Assembly (NCBI GenBank): GCA_040377825.1
Contig: JBEINZ010000012.1
Location: 1 to 27,630 of the forward strand
Reading direction: 5' to 3'
Length of the DNA: 27,630 nucleotides
Origin: JBEINZ01 sp040377825
Lineage (GTDB): Bacteria > Pseudomonadota > Alphaproteobacteria > Rhizobiales > Ancalomicrobiaceae
Shown piece after piece: positions 6,818 to 14,709 of the stretch (the first letter of the stretch is position 1; every line of letters begins with the position of its first letter). The position numbers and the translations under genes were made by a program. The notes under the pieces were generated by a model that saw nothing but the letters and a program-made list of their open reading frames with translations, did no database searches and had not been told where the DNA came from.

Positions 6818-9493
6818 TCACTGACTGCGCAATAGTCTTTCGAGATAATCCAGTTCCAACTGAGGGCGATAGTTCTCGCCGAGGCGTCGACGGATGTCTT
6901 CTAGGATGCGCCGCGCGCGCTGGACATCAATCTCACCCGGTACCTTGACCGAATTCGAGTAGTCAGGCCCATCATGACGGCGCGGACGACCAAGTGGATC
7001 GTCCTCGTTACCGGCTTGATCGTTTCCTTCTGCTGTCCCCTCGCCTGGATCGCGACCACTTTGCTGGCGCATCATCTGGTCGGCGAGTTGCCGCGCCCCT
7101 TGCCTCAATGCGTCAAGTGCCCTGCCCTGTGCCTCGGCGGCCTCACCGGTACCGCCATTGCCGAGCGACTGTTGAGCATCGCCCATAGCTTCGCCTGCAT
7201 CGCCAAGCGCGCCACTTCCGTTTTGCCCCGGGCCATTGCCCTCGCCGGGCTGCTGTCCCGACTGCTGACCCGAGCCCTGCTGGCGCATGGCCTCCTGCAG
7301 TTGCCGAAGCGCTTCGCGGAGAGCGCCTTGGTTGTCCTGTAGTTCCTTCAGCGCACGCGCATATTCCTCCGGCGTCATCGGCCGATCTTCGCCGTTCTGA
7401 CCCGGCCGGTTCTGAGGACGACCCTGAGGACGACCTTGATTACGCGGATCCATCCGATGCGTACGATCCATCAGTTGCTGCTGGCGTTGGATCATCTCGC
7501 CAAGCTGATCCAGCATCTGGGACATTTCGCCTTGCTGGCCCTGCTGACCTGGTTGTGGTCTCGCGGCCTGAAGATTTTCCATCATCTGCTGGAGTTGGGA
7601 CAAAAGCTCGCGGGCCGCGTCACGCGACCCGGTCTTGGCCAGATCCTCGATGCGGTTCAGCATCTTGTCGAGATCTTGCTTGCGCAGTGTGCGCAGGTTC
7701 GGATCCATCGGCGCCTGTTGGGCTCGCGGGTTCTGCAAGGCGCGTTGGGCGAATTCGCGAAGATACCGATCGAGTGCTTCGCGAAGATCCTGTGTGAGCT
7801 TGGCGATCTCTTGCTCCGTTGCGCCGTTCTCTAGAGCGTTGCGCAGCGCTTCCTGGGCATCGCGAAGCGCCTTTTCAGCGTCGCTGAGGTCGCCATCTTC
7901 GATCGTGCGCGCGATCTGCCAGAAGAGGTCGAGCGTCGCGCGAAGGTCGTCGTCCGTGGTGGCGGCGGCAAGCGTTGTTTGCAGCAGCCGCATTCCAAGA
8001 AACGTCTTCGCCTTATCGATAAATCGCTCGGGCGCGATCATAAGCGCGTCCAAAGCATCCCCCACGCGCGGGGCGCGGTTGGCATCAAGCGCGAGAATGC
8101 GGCGCTGCTCGATCAAGGCCCGGGCAAGCGGCTGCGTGAAGCGCTTCTCGGGCATCCGAAACTCGACCGGCTCGGACCGGCCTTCCTGTCCGGCTTCATC
8201 GCGGGCAACCAGCGTCAGGCGAACCGTCGCGCCGGCCCATGGATGCGACGTCAGATCACGCAGACTCTGAGCCTGCCCGTTCTTCGATCGCCCCTGCGGG
8301 AGAGAAAGCGCAAAATCCGGGGCGCCAACCAACGGCCGAATGGCTTTTGACGTTGAGGTAATTCGGTAGGCCTCAGCCGTCGGTTCGAACCGCGCATCGG
8401 CGCCGACGACGCCGTAATCATCAGTGATTTCATAAGAAAGCTTCAATGTCCCGCTCTGTTGCACCTCGGGTTTGGCGATCAGCCGGATCGTTGGATCGTT
8501 GTCAGCATCGACACTGAACCGCCACTCGATTGGCTTGCCAGATTTGGGAGCAACCGAGAGCAGCGTATCAGACTTAAGCGCAAATTCGTGTTCGACCGGC
8601 GCCGCCGTCTCCCGCGCTGTGCTATTTCCTTCGTCGACCTTGGGTTCAGCCGGCATAACGGGAACTGGCGCGACCCCGCTGACCTGTGCCGTGACCTTAA
8701 TGGTCGGTTCGGGCGACGCAGCGTCAGAACGCGCGGCACGTACGATCACGGTACTGCCTTCCGGAACACGAATCGAACCGTCCGCCTCTGCCGCTGGGGG
8801 AACTTCGCCGGTTAGAACGATCGGCGCGCGACCGGTATAGACCGGCGGAGTGGCCCAAGCGTCGAGCCGGCTCTCGGCGGCCGTAACGGGATACCGAGCG
8901 GCGAACGCGGCCGCGACCCGCTCCACATGTTCGCCCGACGCGGCAAACCAACTGACAAAAGCAATCAGCCCGAGCATGGCGCGCAGAGCCCAGCGGTCGC
9001 GACGAGGCAACCCTGGGTGTGGAAGGCCGGCTTCCAAACGATGAATGGAACGAGTGAGCCGGTCGCGATGTGCGGCCCAAAGTGCGTGCGCCGTTTCGTC
9101 CGCTCCATCAGGCAGGCGATCTTCATAGGCGGCGAGGGGCCGATGACGATAGCCCGAACGAACCTCGACACGCCCCAACGCGGCCAAGCGGCTCGGCGGG
9201 CAGAAACCACGAAACGCAACCAAAGAACCCAAGAAGACGATGCCAAAAAACGCGACGCCACCGATGCGCCATGGACCGGTTAATCCAAGCCAAAGGCCGA
9301 GCCATGAGACAGAAAGAAATGCGACAATTACGCCTATCGGCCAGATCAATCGCGGCCACAGGTCTTCCCAAAGCATTGCAAACCAAGCCCGGTTGACTGC
9401 GGACGCAATTCGCCGTTCAAGCTGCAAACTTAAGTTCGCAGAGGACTGAATGGCTGGATCTACGCTCGAACGACCGGACGGTCCTGTTGCCAA
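6818..9493 (-). CDS. TIGR02302/DUF4175 family membrane protein
   Basis: This is a large alphaproteobacterial protein of unknown function. The open frame extends to 9652, but the best start is a TTG at 9493: it has GGGAGAG seven bases upstream and leads soon into the family's N-terminus (FAMLWEDLWPRLIWP), giving 891 aa. Two transmembrane segments (about 49-71 and 77-95) and a third near 175-190 precede a long extracytoplasmic region. That region has beta-rich segments (YEITDDYGVVGADARFEP), then helical repeats, then a low-complexity Gln/Gly-rich stretch, and a conserved end (VPGEIDVQRARRILEDIRRRLGE). It lies downstream of argH and lptM in the same direction. No lysA is present between them, unlike in many relatives. 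Confidence 0.85.
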   Translation of the reverse strand: MATGPSGRSSVDPAIQSSANLSLQLERRIASAVNRAWFAMLWEDLWPRLIWPIGVIVAFLSVSWLGLWLGLTGPWRIGGVAFFGIVFLGSLVAFRGFCPPSRLAALGRVEVRSGYRHRPLAAYEDRLPDGADETAHALWAAHRDRLTRSIHRLEAGLPHPGLPRRDRWALRAMLGLIAFVSWFAASGEHVERVAAAFAARYPVTAAESRLDAWATPPVYTGRAPIVLTGEVPPAAEADGSIRVPEGSTVIVRAARSDAASPEPTIKVTAQVSGVAPVPVMPAEPKVDEGNSTARETAAPVEHEFALKSDTLLSVAPKSGKPIEWRFSVDADNDPTIRLIAKPEVQQSGTLKLSYEITDDYGVVGADARFEPTAEAYRITSTSKAIRPLVGAPDFALSLPQGRSKNGQAQSLRDLTSHPWAGATVRLTLVARDEAGQEGRSEPVEFRMPEKRFTQPLARALIEQRRILALDANRAPRVGDALDALMIAPERFIDKAKTFLGMRLLQTTLAAATTDDDLRATLDLFWQIARTIEDGDLSDAEKALRDAQEALRNALENGATEQEIAKLTQDLREALDRYLREFAQRALQNPRAQQAPMDPNLRTLRKQDLDKMLNRIEDLAKTGSRDAARELLSQLQQMMENLQAARPQPGQQGQQGEMSQMLDQLGEMIQRQQQLMDRTHRMDPRNQGRPQGRPQNRPGQNGEDRPMTPEEYARALKELQDNQGALREALRQLQEAMRQQGSGQQSGQQPGEGNGPGQNGSGALGDAGEAMGDAQQSLGNGGTGEAAEAQGRALDALRQGARQLADQMMRQQSGRDPGEGTAEGNDQAGNEDDPLGRPRRHDGPDYSNSVKVPGEIDVQRARRILEDIRRRLGENYRPQLELDYLERLLRSQ

Positions 9494-9691
9494 AACGCTC
9501 TCCCGCTGAAGGTTTGGGTCGATCTGCAATCGCGAAGACCATCGCCACAGGGCGCGAGCGCAAGCCCGCCAAACGAAAAGAAAGCCTCCCACACTTGCTC
9601 GCGCTCGGCAATGCGGCTGGTTGACGTCAGTTTCACGTAATCGAGAACCCACGCTTCAATGATGCGCTCCGATACGACGGACGGCGTTCGA

Positions 9692-9895
9692 TCAAAGGAG
9701 CGGATCGAGTGTGAATGACACCTTCGGCTTCCCCGGTTTCTTGTGAACTTCGGCAGCCTTTTCAGTCTCTGGATTCATCGCAGTCGGTTCGGCCGTCGGC
9801 AGTTCGAGCGAGCCACGTCGCCCGCAGCCCCCAAGAACCGAGGCAATGGCAATCAGCGCGGCAAAAACAATCGGCGTCGAACGGGAGCGGGCCAT
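9692..9895 (-). CDS. lptM: LptM/LppL-like small lipoprotein
   Basis: The 67-aa product starts at the ATG at 9895 (MARSRSTPIVF), with AAGGAAGGA about 10 bases upstream. Earlier in-frame starts at 9949 (TTG) and 9922 would only lengthen the N-terminus. It has a lipoprotein signal peptide with lipobox LGGC (21-24) and the conserved GCGRRGSLELP after the lipidated cysteine. The rest is short, hydrophilic and rich in Pro and Lys. In enterobacteria LptM (YifL) is an LptDE-associated lipoprotein; transfer of that role here is by family only. It directly follows argH, as is common in proteobacteria. Confidence 0.8.
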   Translation of the reverse strand: MARSRSTPIVFAALIAIASVLGGCGRRGSLELPTAEPTAMNPETEKAAEVHKKPGKPKVSFTLDPLL

Positions 9896-9949
9896 GCGGA
9901 TCAAATCCTTCCTTGGGGCCATTTGCGGGCGGGACTCTGTCGCCGTCAA

Positions 9950-11341
9950 TCACCCAGCTTTCGGACCGAGCGCTTTAAGCCAGCGTTTGGCCTGAGCACG
10001 TACATTCTTCGGCGCCGTGCCGCCATGACTTGTTCGGCTGGCGACGGACTTGGACACTGTCAGAACCGAATAAACGGCTTTGGTGATCGCGGGATGAACC
10101 CCCTGCATCGTTTCTAGGGAGAGCTTATTGAGCGCGATCCCGCGTTCCGAAGCAATACCGACAATGCGACCGGTCACATGATGCGCCTCGCGGAACGGTA
10201 TGCCGAGGGTCCGGACCAGCCAATCCGCCAGATCGGTCGCCGTGGCATAGCCCGAGCCGGCGGCTCGCTTCAAGACGGCCGGATCCGGCTCCATGTCGCG
10301 CACCATGCCGGCCATAGCGGCAAGCGCGAGCGACATCGATTCCAACCCGTCGAAGACTTGTTCCTTATCTTCCTGCATGTCCTTGCCGTAGGTCATGGGC
10401 AAGCCCTTCATGACCATCAGCAAGGCCTGGAAGGAGCCGGATATTCGCCCGACCTTGGCGCGGACCAACTCGGCGGCGTCCGGATTGCGCTTCTGCGGCA
10501 TGATGGACGAGCCGGTCGTAAAGCGATCCGACAGCTTCACGAAGCGGAACTGCGCCGACGTCCAAATCACGATTTCCTCGGCAAATCGCGACAAGTGCAT
10601 GCCGCAGATCGAGGCAGCAGCCAGCGCCTCTAGCGCAAAATCGCGATCGGCGACGGCGTCGAGCGAATTCGCTGTCGGCCGGTCAAAGCCGAGCGCCGTG
10701 GCCGTCGCATGCCGATCGATCGGGAAAGACGTCCCGGCGAGCGCGGCGGCGCCGAGAGGAGACTCGTTCAAGCGCGCACGACAATCGGCGAACCGCGTGC
10801 GATCGCGGCCGAGCATTTCCACATAGGCGAGAAGATGGTGGCCGAACGTCACTGGCTGAGCCGACTGAAGGTGCGTAAAGCCCGGCATAACCGTCGCCGC
10901 ATGGACAAGCGCCTTTTCCGCGAGCGCGAACATCAGGTCGGCGATCTGTCCGTCGATATGATCCAGCGTGTCACGCACCCAGAGCTTTACATCTAGGGCA
11001 ACTTGATCGTTGCGAGAGCGCGCCGTATGCAATCGACCAGCTGCCGGGCCGATCAATTCCGCAAGTCGAGCCTCCACATTCATGTGGATGTCCTCGAGGC
11101 TACGCTTGAAGACGAAGGTGCCTGATTCGATTTCTGACAGGATCGTGTCTAGACCTTGCGCGATCCGTTCGGCATCGTCGCGCGCGATGATCCCCTGATC
11201 GGCCAGCATGGCCGCATGGGCCTTGGAACCGCGAATGTCCTGTGCAAAGAGCTTCCGGTCGAAGCCGATCGAGGCGTTGATCTCTTCCATGATCGCGTCC
11301 GGTCCCTCGGAGAACCGGCCGCCCCACATGCGATTGGACAT
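9950..11341 (-). CDS. argH: Argininosuccinate lyase
   Basis: ArgH cleaves argininosuccinate to arginine and fumarate, the last step of arginine biosynthesis. The 463-aa length is typical. Visible blocks are the N-terminal MWGGRFSEGPD, TARSRNDQ (107-113), GFTHLQSAQP with His157 as the candidate general acid/base, and the fumarase/aspartase superfamily signature GSSIMPQKRNP (277-287). AGGT five bases before the ATG at 11341 supports the start. Its start is only 14 bp from the divergent tlpA-like start. It leads into lptM. Confidence 0.96.
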   Translation of the reverse strand: MSNRMWGGRFSEGPDAIMEEINASIGFDRKLFAQDIRGSKAHAAMLADQGIIARDDAERIAQGLDTILSEIESGTFVFKRSLEDIHMNVEARLAELIGPAAGRLHTARSRNDQVALDVKLWVRDTLDHIDGQIADLMFALAEKALVHAATVMPGFTHLQSAQPVTFGHHLLAYVEMLGRDRTRFADCRARLNESPLGAAALAGTSFPIDRHATATALGFDRPTANSLDAVADRDFALEALAAASICGMHLSRFAEEIVIWTSAQFRFVKLSDRFTTGSSIMPQKRNPDAAELVRAKVGRISGSFQALLMVMKGLPMTYGKDMQEDKEQVFDGLESMSLALAAMAGMVRDMEPDPAVLKRAAGSGYATATDLADWLVRTLGIPFREAHHVTGRIVGIASERGIALNKLSLETMQGVHPAITKAVYSVLTVSKSVASRTSHGGTAPKNVRAQAKRWLKALGPKAG

Positions 11342-11355
11342 TTTGACCTCGATTG

Positions 11356-12111
11356 ATGTCCGATCTGGACATCACGGCTAAAGATTTCAAAAGGCGACCC
11401 GATCCCGCGATGGCCGATCCAGATAAGCACGAACCCGACGAACACATTCGAGCTGACACGCCGGCGAACCATGGCAAGGCAGTCAAAGCCATCGCGAGAT
11501 TTGCGGGCGCTGCGGCAGCTGGCGCCTTGCTTGGCGCTGTCGGGATATACGGGATGAACGGCCTCGAACGCAACGTCCAGGTGGCGGCATCCTGCGGGCG
11601 GGCCTTGGAAATCGCGGAGCGAATCGCCCCATTGACCAAGGGGCATGTGGCCGCCCTTGTTCCTTCCGAGCGCGCGGTCTCACTTGCCGATCTCGCGTTC
11701 ACCAAGGAAGACGGGACGAAAACGACGCTGGCCGAATGGAAGGGGCGGACCGTTCTCCTCAATCTTTGGGCGACTTGGTGTGTCCCCTGCCGATTGGAAA
11801 TGCCTGCACTTGATCGATTGGAGAAAGAACTCGGCGGCCCTAGGTTTGAGGTTGTCGCGGTCAACGTCGACACGAAGGACGCGGACCGACCACTCGCATT
11901 TCTCAAGGAAATAAACGTCGGCGCCCTTGATTACTTTGCGGATCCGACGCTCACGATCTTTAAGGATCTCCAGCGGCGCGGTCTCAGCCGTGGAATGCCG
12001 ACGACAATCCTAATCGATGCGGAAGGGTGTGAGATCGGTACCATGAACGGTCCGGCCGAGTGGGATCACGCCGATGCGGTCAAGTTGGTCCAAGCGGCAA
12101 TGGCGGACTGA
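11356..12111 (+). CDS. TlpA-like membrane-anchored thiol:disulfide interchange protein
   Basis: This 251-aa protein is a periplasmic thioredoxin tethered to the inner membrane. A charged cytoplasmic N-terminus precedes a transmembrane segment (about 47-67). The thioredoxin/AhpC-TSA domain follows, with LLNLWATWCVPCRLEMP containing the redox pair Cys142 and Cys145, and the cis-proline loop GMPTT (213-217). TlpA proteins of rhizobia reduce cytochrome oxidase assembly factors; a similar role is plausible but not shown. The chosen start is the ATG at 11356. No Shine-Dalgarno sequence is visible, and the ATG at 11410 is an alternative. It is divergent from argH with a very short gap. Confidence 0.87.
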   Translation: MSDLDITAKDFKRRPDPAMADPDKHEPDEHIRADTPANHGKAVKAIARFAGAAAAGALLGAVGIYGMNGLERNVQVAASCGRALEIAERIAPLTKGHVAALVPSERAVSLADLAFTKEDGTKTTLAEWKGRTVLLNLWATWCVPCRLEMPALDRLEKELGGPRFEVVAVNVDTKDADRPLAFLKEINVGALDYFADPTLTIFKDLQRRGLSRGMPTTILIDAEGCEIGTMNGPAEWDHADAVKLVQAAMAD

Positions 12112-12127
12112 AACAATATTTCAGCGC

Positions 12128-12310
12128 TCAAACGCTCACGTCGACTGTCCTACCAAGATTTGACGACGTCATTGCCGGTTTCTCTATCAAGGTTTCGACA
12201 ACCTGACGCTCGGCATCAGCATTATTCTTTAAGAATTTCGCCGCAAGCGAATCGTTACGAGATTGCGCTTGCGACGTCATCATGGAGGTAGCAATGGCCG
12301 ATACGTCCAT
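12128..12310 (-). CDS. YjfB-like small putative motility protein
   Basis: The 60-aa product begins MDVSAIATSMMTSQAQSRND and continues with a helical segment SLAAKFLKNNADAERQVVETL. This is the layout of the YjfB family, whose members start MDI/MDV, contain Gln/Ser-rich helices and are annotated as putative motility proteins. A strong GGAGG lies seven bases before the ATG at 12310, which supports real translation. It converges on the tlpA-like gene with 16 bp between stops. The role is unknown and no flagellar gene is in the window. The family assignment rests on N-terminal resemblance only. Confidence 0.6.
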   Translation of the reverse strand: MDVSAIATSMMTSQAQSRNDSLAAKFLKNNADAERQVVETLIEKPAMTSSNLGRTVDVSV

Positions 12311-12546
12311 GACAGAGCCTCCAATGTTAGGGCGGGGGCACGCAGTACCTTCGACCCCGCGAACAAGACATTGGCAGAGCCGGGTAAATGAAGCGTTTCA
12401 CTCCTGTGATGTTGTTTCTATCAGTCGAATTTTTCTGCGCACGCTCATGCGCTTTGCGTTTGAAGGTCGCGGACTCATCCCGGAAAGCGCTTCGTCGGCC
12501 CGGGTCGCCCGCGCCGAGATGCCATATGTCGGCGACGCGAAACGCC

Positions 12547-13200
12547 TCAGGCGGCAAGGCCGCCGGCGCGCTCCACGAAGGCCATGACGTTGGCAACACC
12601 CGCGCCCGACTTAATATTCGTGAAGACGAATGGCCGCGCTCCGCGCATCCGACGAGCGTCGCGGTCCATGACTTCCAAGGAGGCACCGACCATCGGCGCG
12701 AGGTCGATCTTGTTGATGACCAACAAATCCGATCTCGTGATGCCTGGGCCGCCTTTCGACGGGATCTTCTCGCCAGCGGCAACGTCGATGACATAGATCG
12801 TGATGTCCGCGAGTTCCGGCGAGAACGTCGCCGCAAGATTATCGCCACCGGATTCGATCAAGATCAGATCCAGATCGGGAAACCGACCCCGCATTTCCGC
12901 GACCGCGGCGAGATTGATCGAAGCGTCCTCGCGAATAGCCGTATGGGGACAGCCGCCGGTTTCAACGCCCATGATCCGATCAGCGTCGAGGGCACCGGAA
13001 CGAACGAGATAGTCCGCGTCCCATTTCGTATAGATGTCGTTTGTGATCGCGGCGATGTCGTATCGATCGCGTAGGCCCTTGCACAGCACGTCCATCAGCG
13101 CTGTCTTACCCGAACCAACCGGTCCGCCCACACCGATGCGCAATGGTCCGTGCGGAGACTTGACAGGCATGTTGGGCCGCGCGGCGATATTCGAGTTCAT
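12547..13200 (-). CDS. ureG: Urease accessory GTPase UreG
   Basis: UreG is the SIMIBI-class GTPase that delivers nickel during urease maturation. The 217-aa protein has P-loop GGPVGSGKT (25-33), TNDIYTKWDADYLVRSGAL, the nickel-binding Cys84-Pro-His86 motif in GVETGGCPHTAIREDAS, ESGGDNLAATFSPELAD (116-132) and the guanine-specifying NKID (163-166). The ATG at 13200 overlaps the ureF stop as ATGA. It is the last gene of the HTH-DUF29-ureE-ureF-ureG operon. UreG and UreF act together on apo-urease, whose structural genes are outside this window. Confidence 0.95.
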   Translation of the reverse strand: MNSNIAARPNMPVKSPHGPLRIGVGGPVGSGKTALMDVLCKGLRDRYDIAAITNDIYTKWDADYLVRSGALDADRIMGVETGGCPHTAIREDASINLAAVAEMRGRFPDLDLILIESGGDNLAATFSPELADITIYVIDVAAGEKIPSKGGPGITRSDLLVINKIDLAPMVGASLEVMDRDARRMRGARPFVFTNIKSGAGVANVMAFVERAGGLAA

Positions 13201-13949
13201 GAGCGGAACAGCCTCGTATACTGCGTTTCATGTTTCATGCTGGCAATATCGGCGCGAAATGCGGCGCCGCCCACATCATCGATCGTCGCGATCAAGGCCG
13301 AGTCGACAATCTCTTGGATCACGGGCGACAGGCGACGGACGATCCGAAGCCCATCGGTTTGGCCGAGCGGGATCGCGCGCACGCCGGCGGAAACGACATT
13401 CATCGCAAAGGCTTGAATCATTGCCGATAGAGCAGGTCGAAGCGGAATCCGATGTTGCGCCACGGCCACGGCGACGGCGGTCGCATAGGTCCAGGGCGCG
13501 ACACCAAGGCGTTGAGCGAGCGCGGCGTCGATGATCTCAAGTTCGGACGTTGGCCATGTATCGAGAATTGCCTTCATGAAGGCGCGCCCTTGGGCGATGG
13601 CTTCGAGCCGCCGTTCACGGGTTGGCTGCATGGCAGCGGCGAGTTCAAGGGTGTCAAACAATTCGGCCTCATCGTCGACTTCGGCCGCGTGATAGGTCGC
13701 GGCAAACACGATGGCATCGGTGCGGCCCGCGCCATGGGCCAAGACGTCCTCAAGCCAGGACTCTAGCGTTTCGGCGTCACGGACCGTTCCGTCCTCGATC
13801 GCCCATTCAAGGCCATGCGAATAGGTAAAGGCACCAACGGGGAACGCTGGGGAAAGCCAGACCAAGAGATTAAGAAGCCCGAGTTCGGACGTCTGGTAAT
13901 GGGCATCGCTCGATCGTGGTTCGTCGGACCGCGAGCCGTCATCAAACAT
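13197..13949 (-). CDS. ureF: Urease accessory protein UreF
   Basis: UreF gates UreG in the UreDFG nickel-delivery complex. The chosen ATG at 13949 (MFDDGSRSDE) gives 250 aa; the open frame runs upstream to 14153, but that part is an out-of-frame reading of the His-rich end of ureE. Family blocks are LLVWLSPAFPVGAFTYSHGLE (starting near residue 28), the helical core, and the conserved C-terminal region NVVSAGVRAIPLGQTDGLRIV. The start overlaps the end of ureE by 8 bp and the stop overlaps ureG, so the three are translationally coupled. Confidence 0.93.
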   Translation of the reverse strand: MFDDGSRSDEPRSSDAHYQTSELGLLNLLVWLSPAFPVGAFTYSHGLEWAIEDGTVRDAETLESWLEDVLAHGAGRTDAIVFAATYHAAEVDDEAELFDTLELAAAMQPTRERRLEAIAQGRAFMKAILDTWPTSELEIIDAALAQRLGVAPWTYATAVAVAVAQHRIPLRPALSAMIQAFAMNVVSAGVRAIPLGQTDGLRIVRRLSPVIQEIVDSALIATIDDVGGAAFRADIASMKHETQYTRLFRS

Positions 13950-14709
13950 GGCGATGCGGTTTCCCTTGGGCATGGTCGTGATGATCATCGTAATGATCAT
14001 GCCCGTGGTCGTGCTTATGGCCGTGTTCGTGGCCGTGGTCGTGACCATGCTCGTGGTCATGATCATGATGGGAATGACCGGCGTGCGAATGCCCGTGATC
14101 ATGACCGCAATCGGGGCCGTGGACATGTGGATCTTGCTCGGCACGCGCGGCAAGGCGCTTTTTGCGCCGTTCGATCGCGGCGGCGAGTTCGGGATCGTTA
14201 TCGGCTTTCATTACGGCGGCATGGCCGGTGGCGGCGTGATCATGATCGGCGTGGTCGTGACCCGTGATCGCGCCGATCCCATAAGCACCGCCTTCCGGCG
14301 TGAAAGCATCCGTCAGGAAGCGAATGTCGGCGACCGCGAGCTTCTTGACCATTTCAACGAGCACGTAGTCGTCGCGTATGCGGACGGCGCCTTGGAGAAG
14401 TTCCGTTGGCGTATGTCGGTTGCCGAGGTGCCAAGCGATACGGGTCACGATGAGAGGATCGGCCGATGCGAATTCAACAAGCCGCTCCGGCTTGGCGGCC
14501 ACGGTGACCACGCGACCATCTTCGAGCAAAAATCCATCGCCACCCGATAGCGCCGGCACGTCGGCGAGATCAACGAGGAACGATGTGCCATTTCGGCCCG
14601 TCATGGATAAACGGCGACGGCGTCGGTCCTCGAAGTCCAAATCAACAACGTCGATTACCGCGGCAGGGTCGAAGCCGCCGGCGGAAACGGTTTTGGTTGC
14701 GCGGATCAT
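13942..14709 (-). CDS. ureE: Urease accessory protein UreE with a very His-rich C-terminal tail
   Basis: UreE is the nickel metallochaperone for urease. The ATG at 14709 overlaps the TGA of the upstream HTH-DUF29 gene, giving 255 aa. The peptide-binding N-terminal domain (about 10-80) is followed by the metal-binding domain with IAWHLGNRH (91-99). A first small His cluster occurs at 151-163. The last 61 residues contain about 26 histidines in a mostly alternating pattern with Asp, Gly and Glu, plus CGHDHGHSH at 201-209. Such tails bind several nickel ions and may store the metal. The tail is longer than the short His tail of classic UreE proteins. Confidence 0.93.
   Translation of the reverse strand: MIRATKTVSAGGFDPAAVIDVVDLDFEDRRRRRLSMTGRNGTSFLVDLADVPALSGGDGFLLEDGRVVTVAAKPERLVEFASADPLIVTRIAWHLGNRHTPTELLQGAVRIRDDYVLVEMVKKLAVADIRFLTDAFTPEGGAYGIGAITGHDHADHDHAATGHAAVMKADNDPELAAAIERRKKRLAARAEQDPHVHGPDCGHDHGHSHAGHSHHDHDHEHGHDHGHEHGHKHDHGHDHYDDHHDHAQGKPHRHV

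Noticed and set aside
9494..9652. N-terminal extension of the TIGR02302 reading frame
   Set aside because: Not similar to the family; the TTG at 9493 has a good ribosome binding site and is near the conserved N-terminus.
12108..12124. Possible terminator hairpin (CTGAAA/TTTCAG) between the tlpA-like and YjfB-like genes
   Set aside because: Only a 6-bp AT-rich stem without a T-run; too weak to call.
12388..13074. Plus-strand ORF of 228 aa starting MKRFTPVMLFLSVEFF, like a signal peptide
   Set aside because: Mostly antisense to ureG with no family features after the first 20 residues.
13950..14153. Upstream extension of the ureF reading frame (Thr/Met/Ile-rich)
   Set aside because: Out-of-frame reading of the ureE His-rich tail; UreF family sequence begins after the ATG at 13949.
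13948..14550. Plus-strand ORF that looks like a hydrophobic membrane protein (runs of Met, Val, Ile)
   Set aside because: It is the antisense reading of the His-rich ureE tail; CAT/CAC codons read as ATG/GTG on the other strand.
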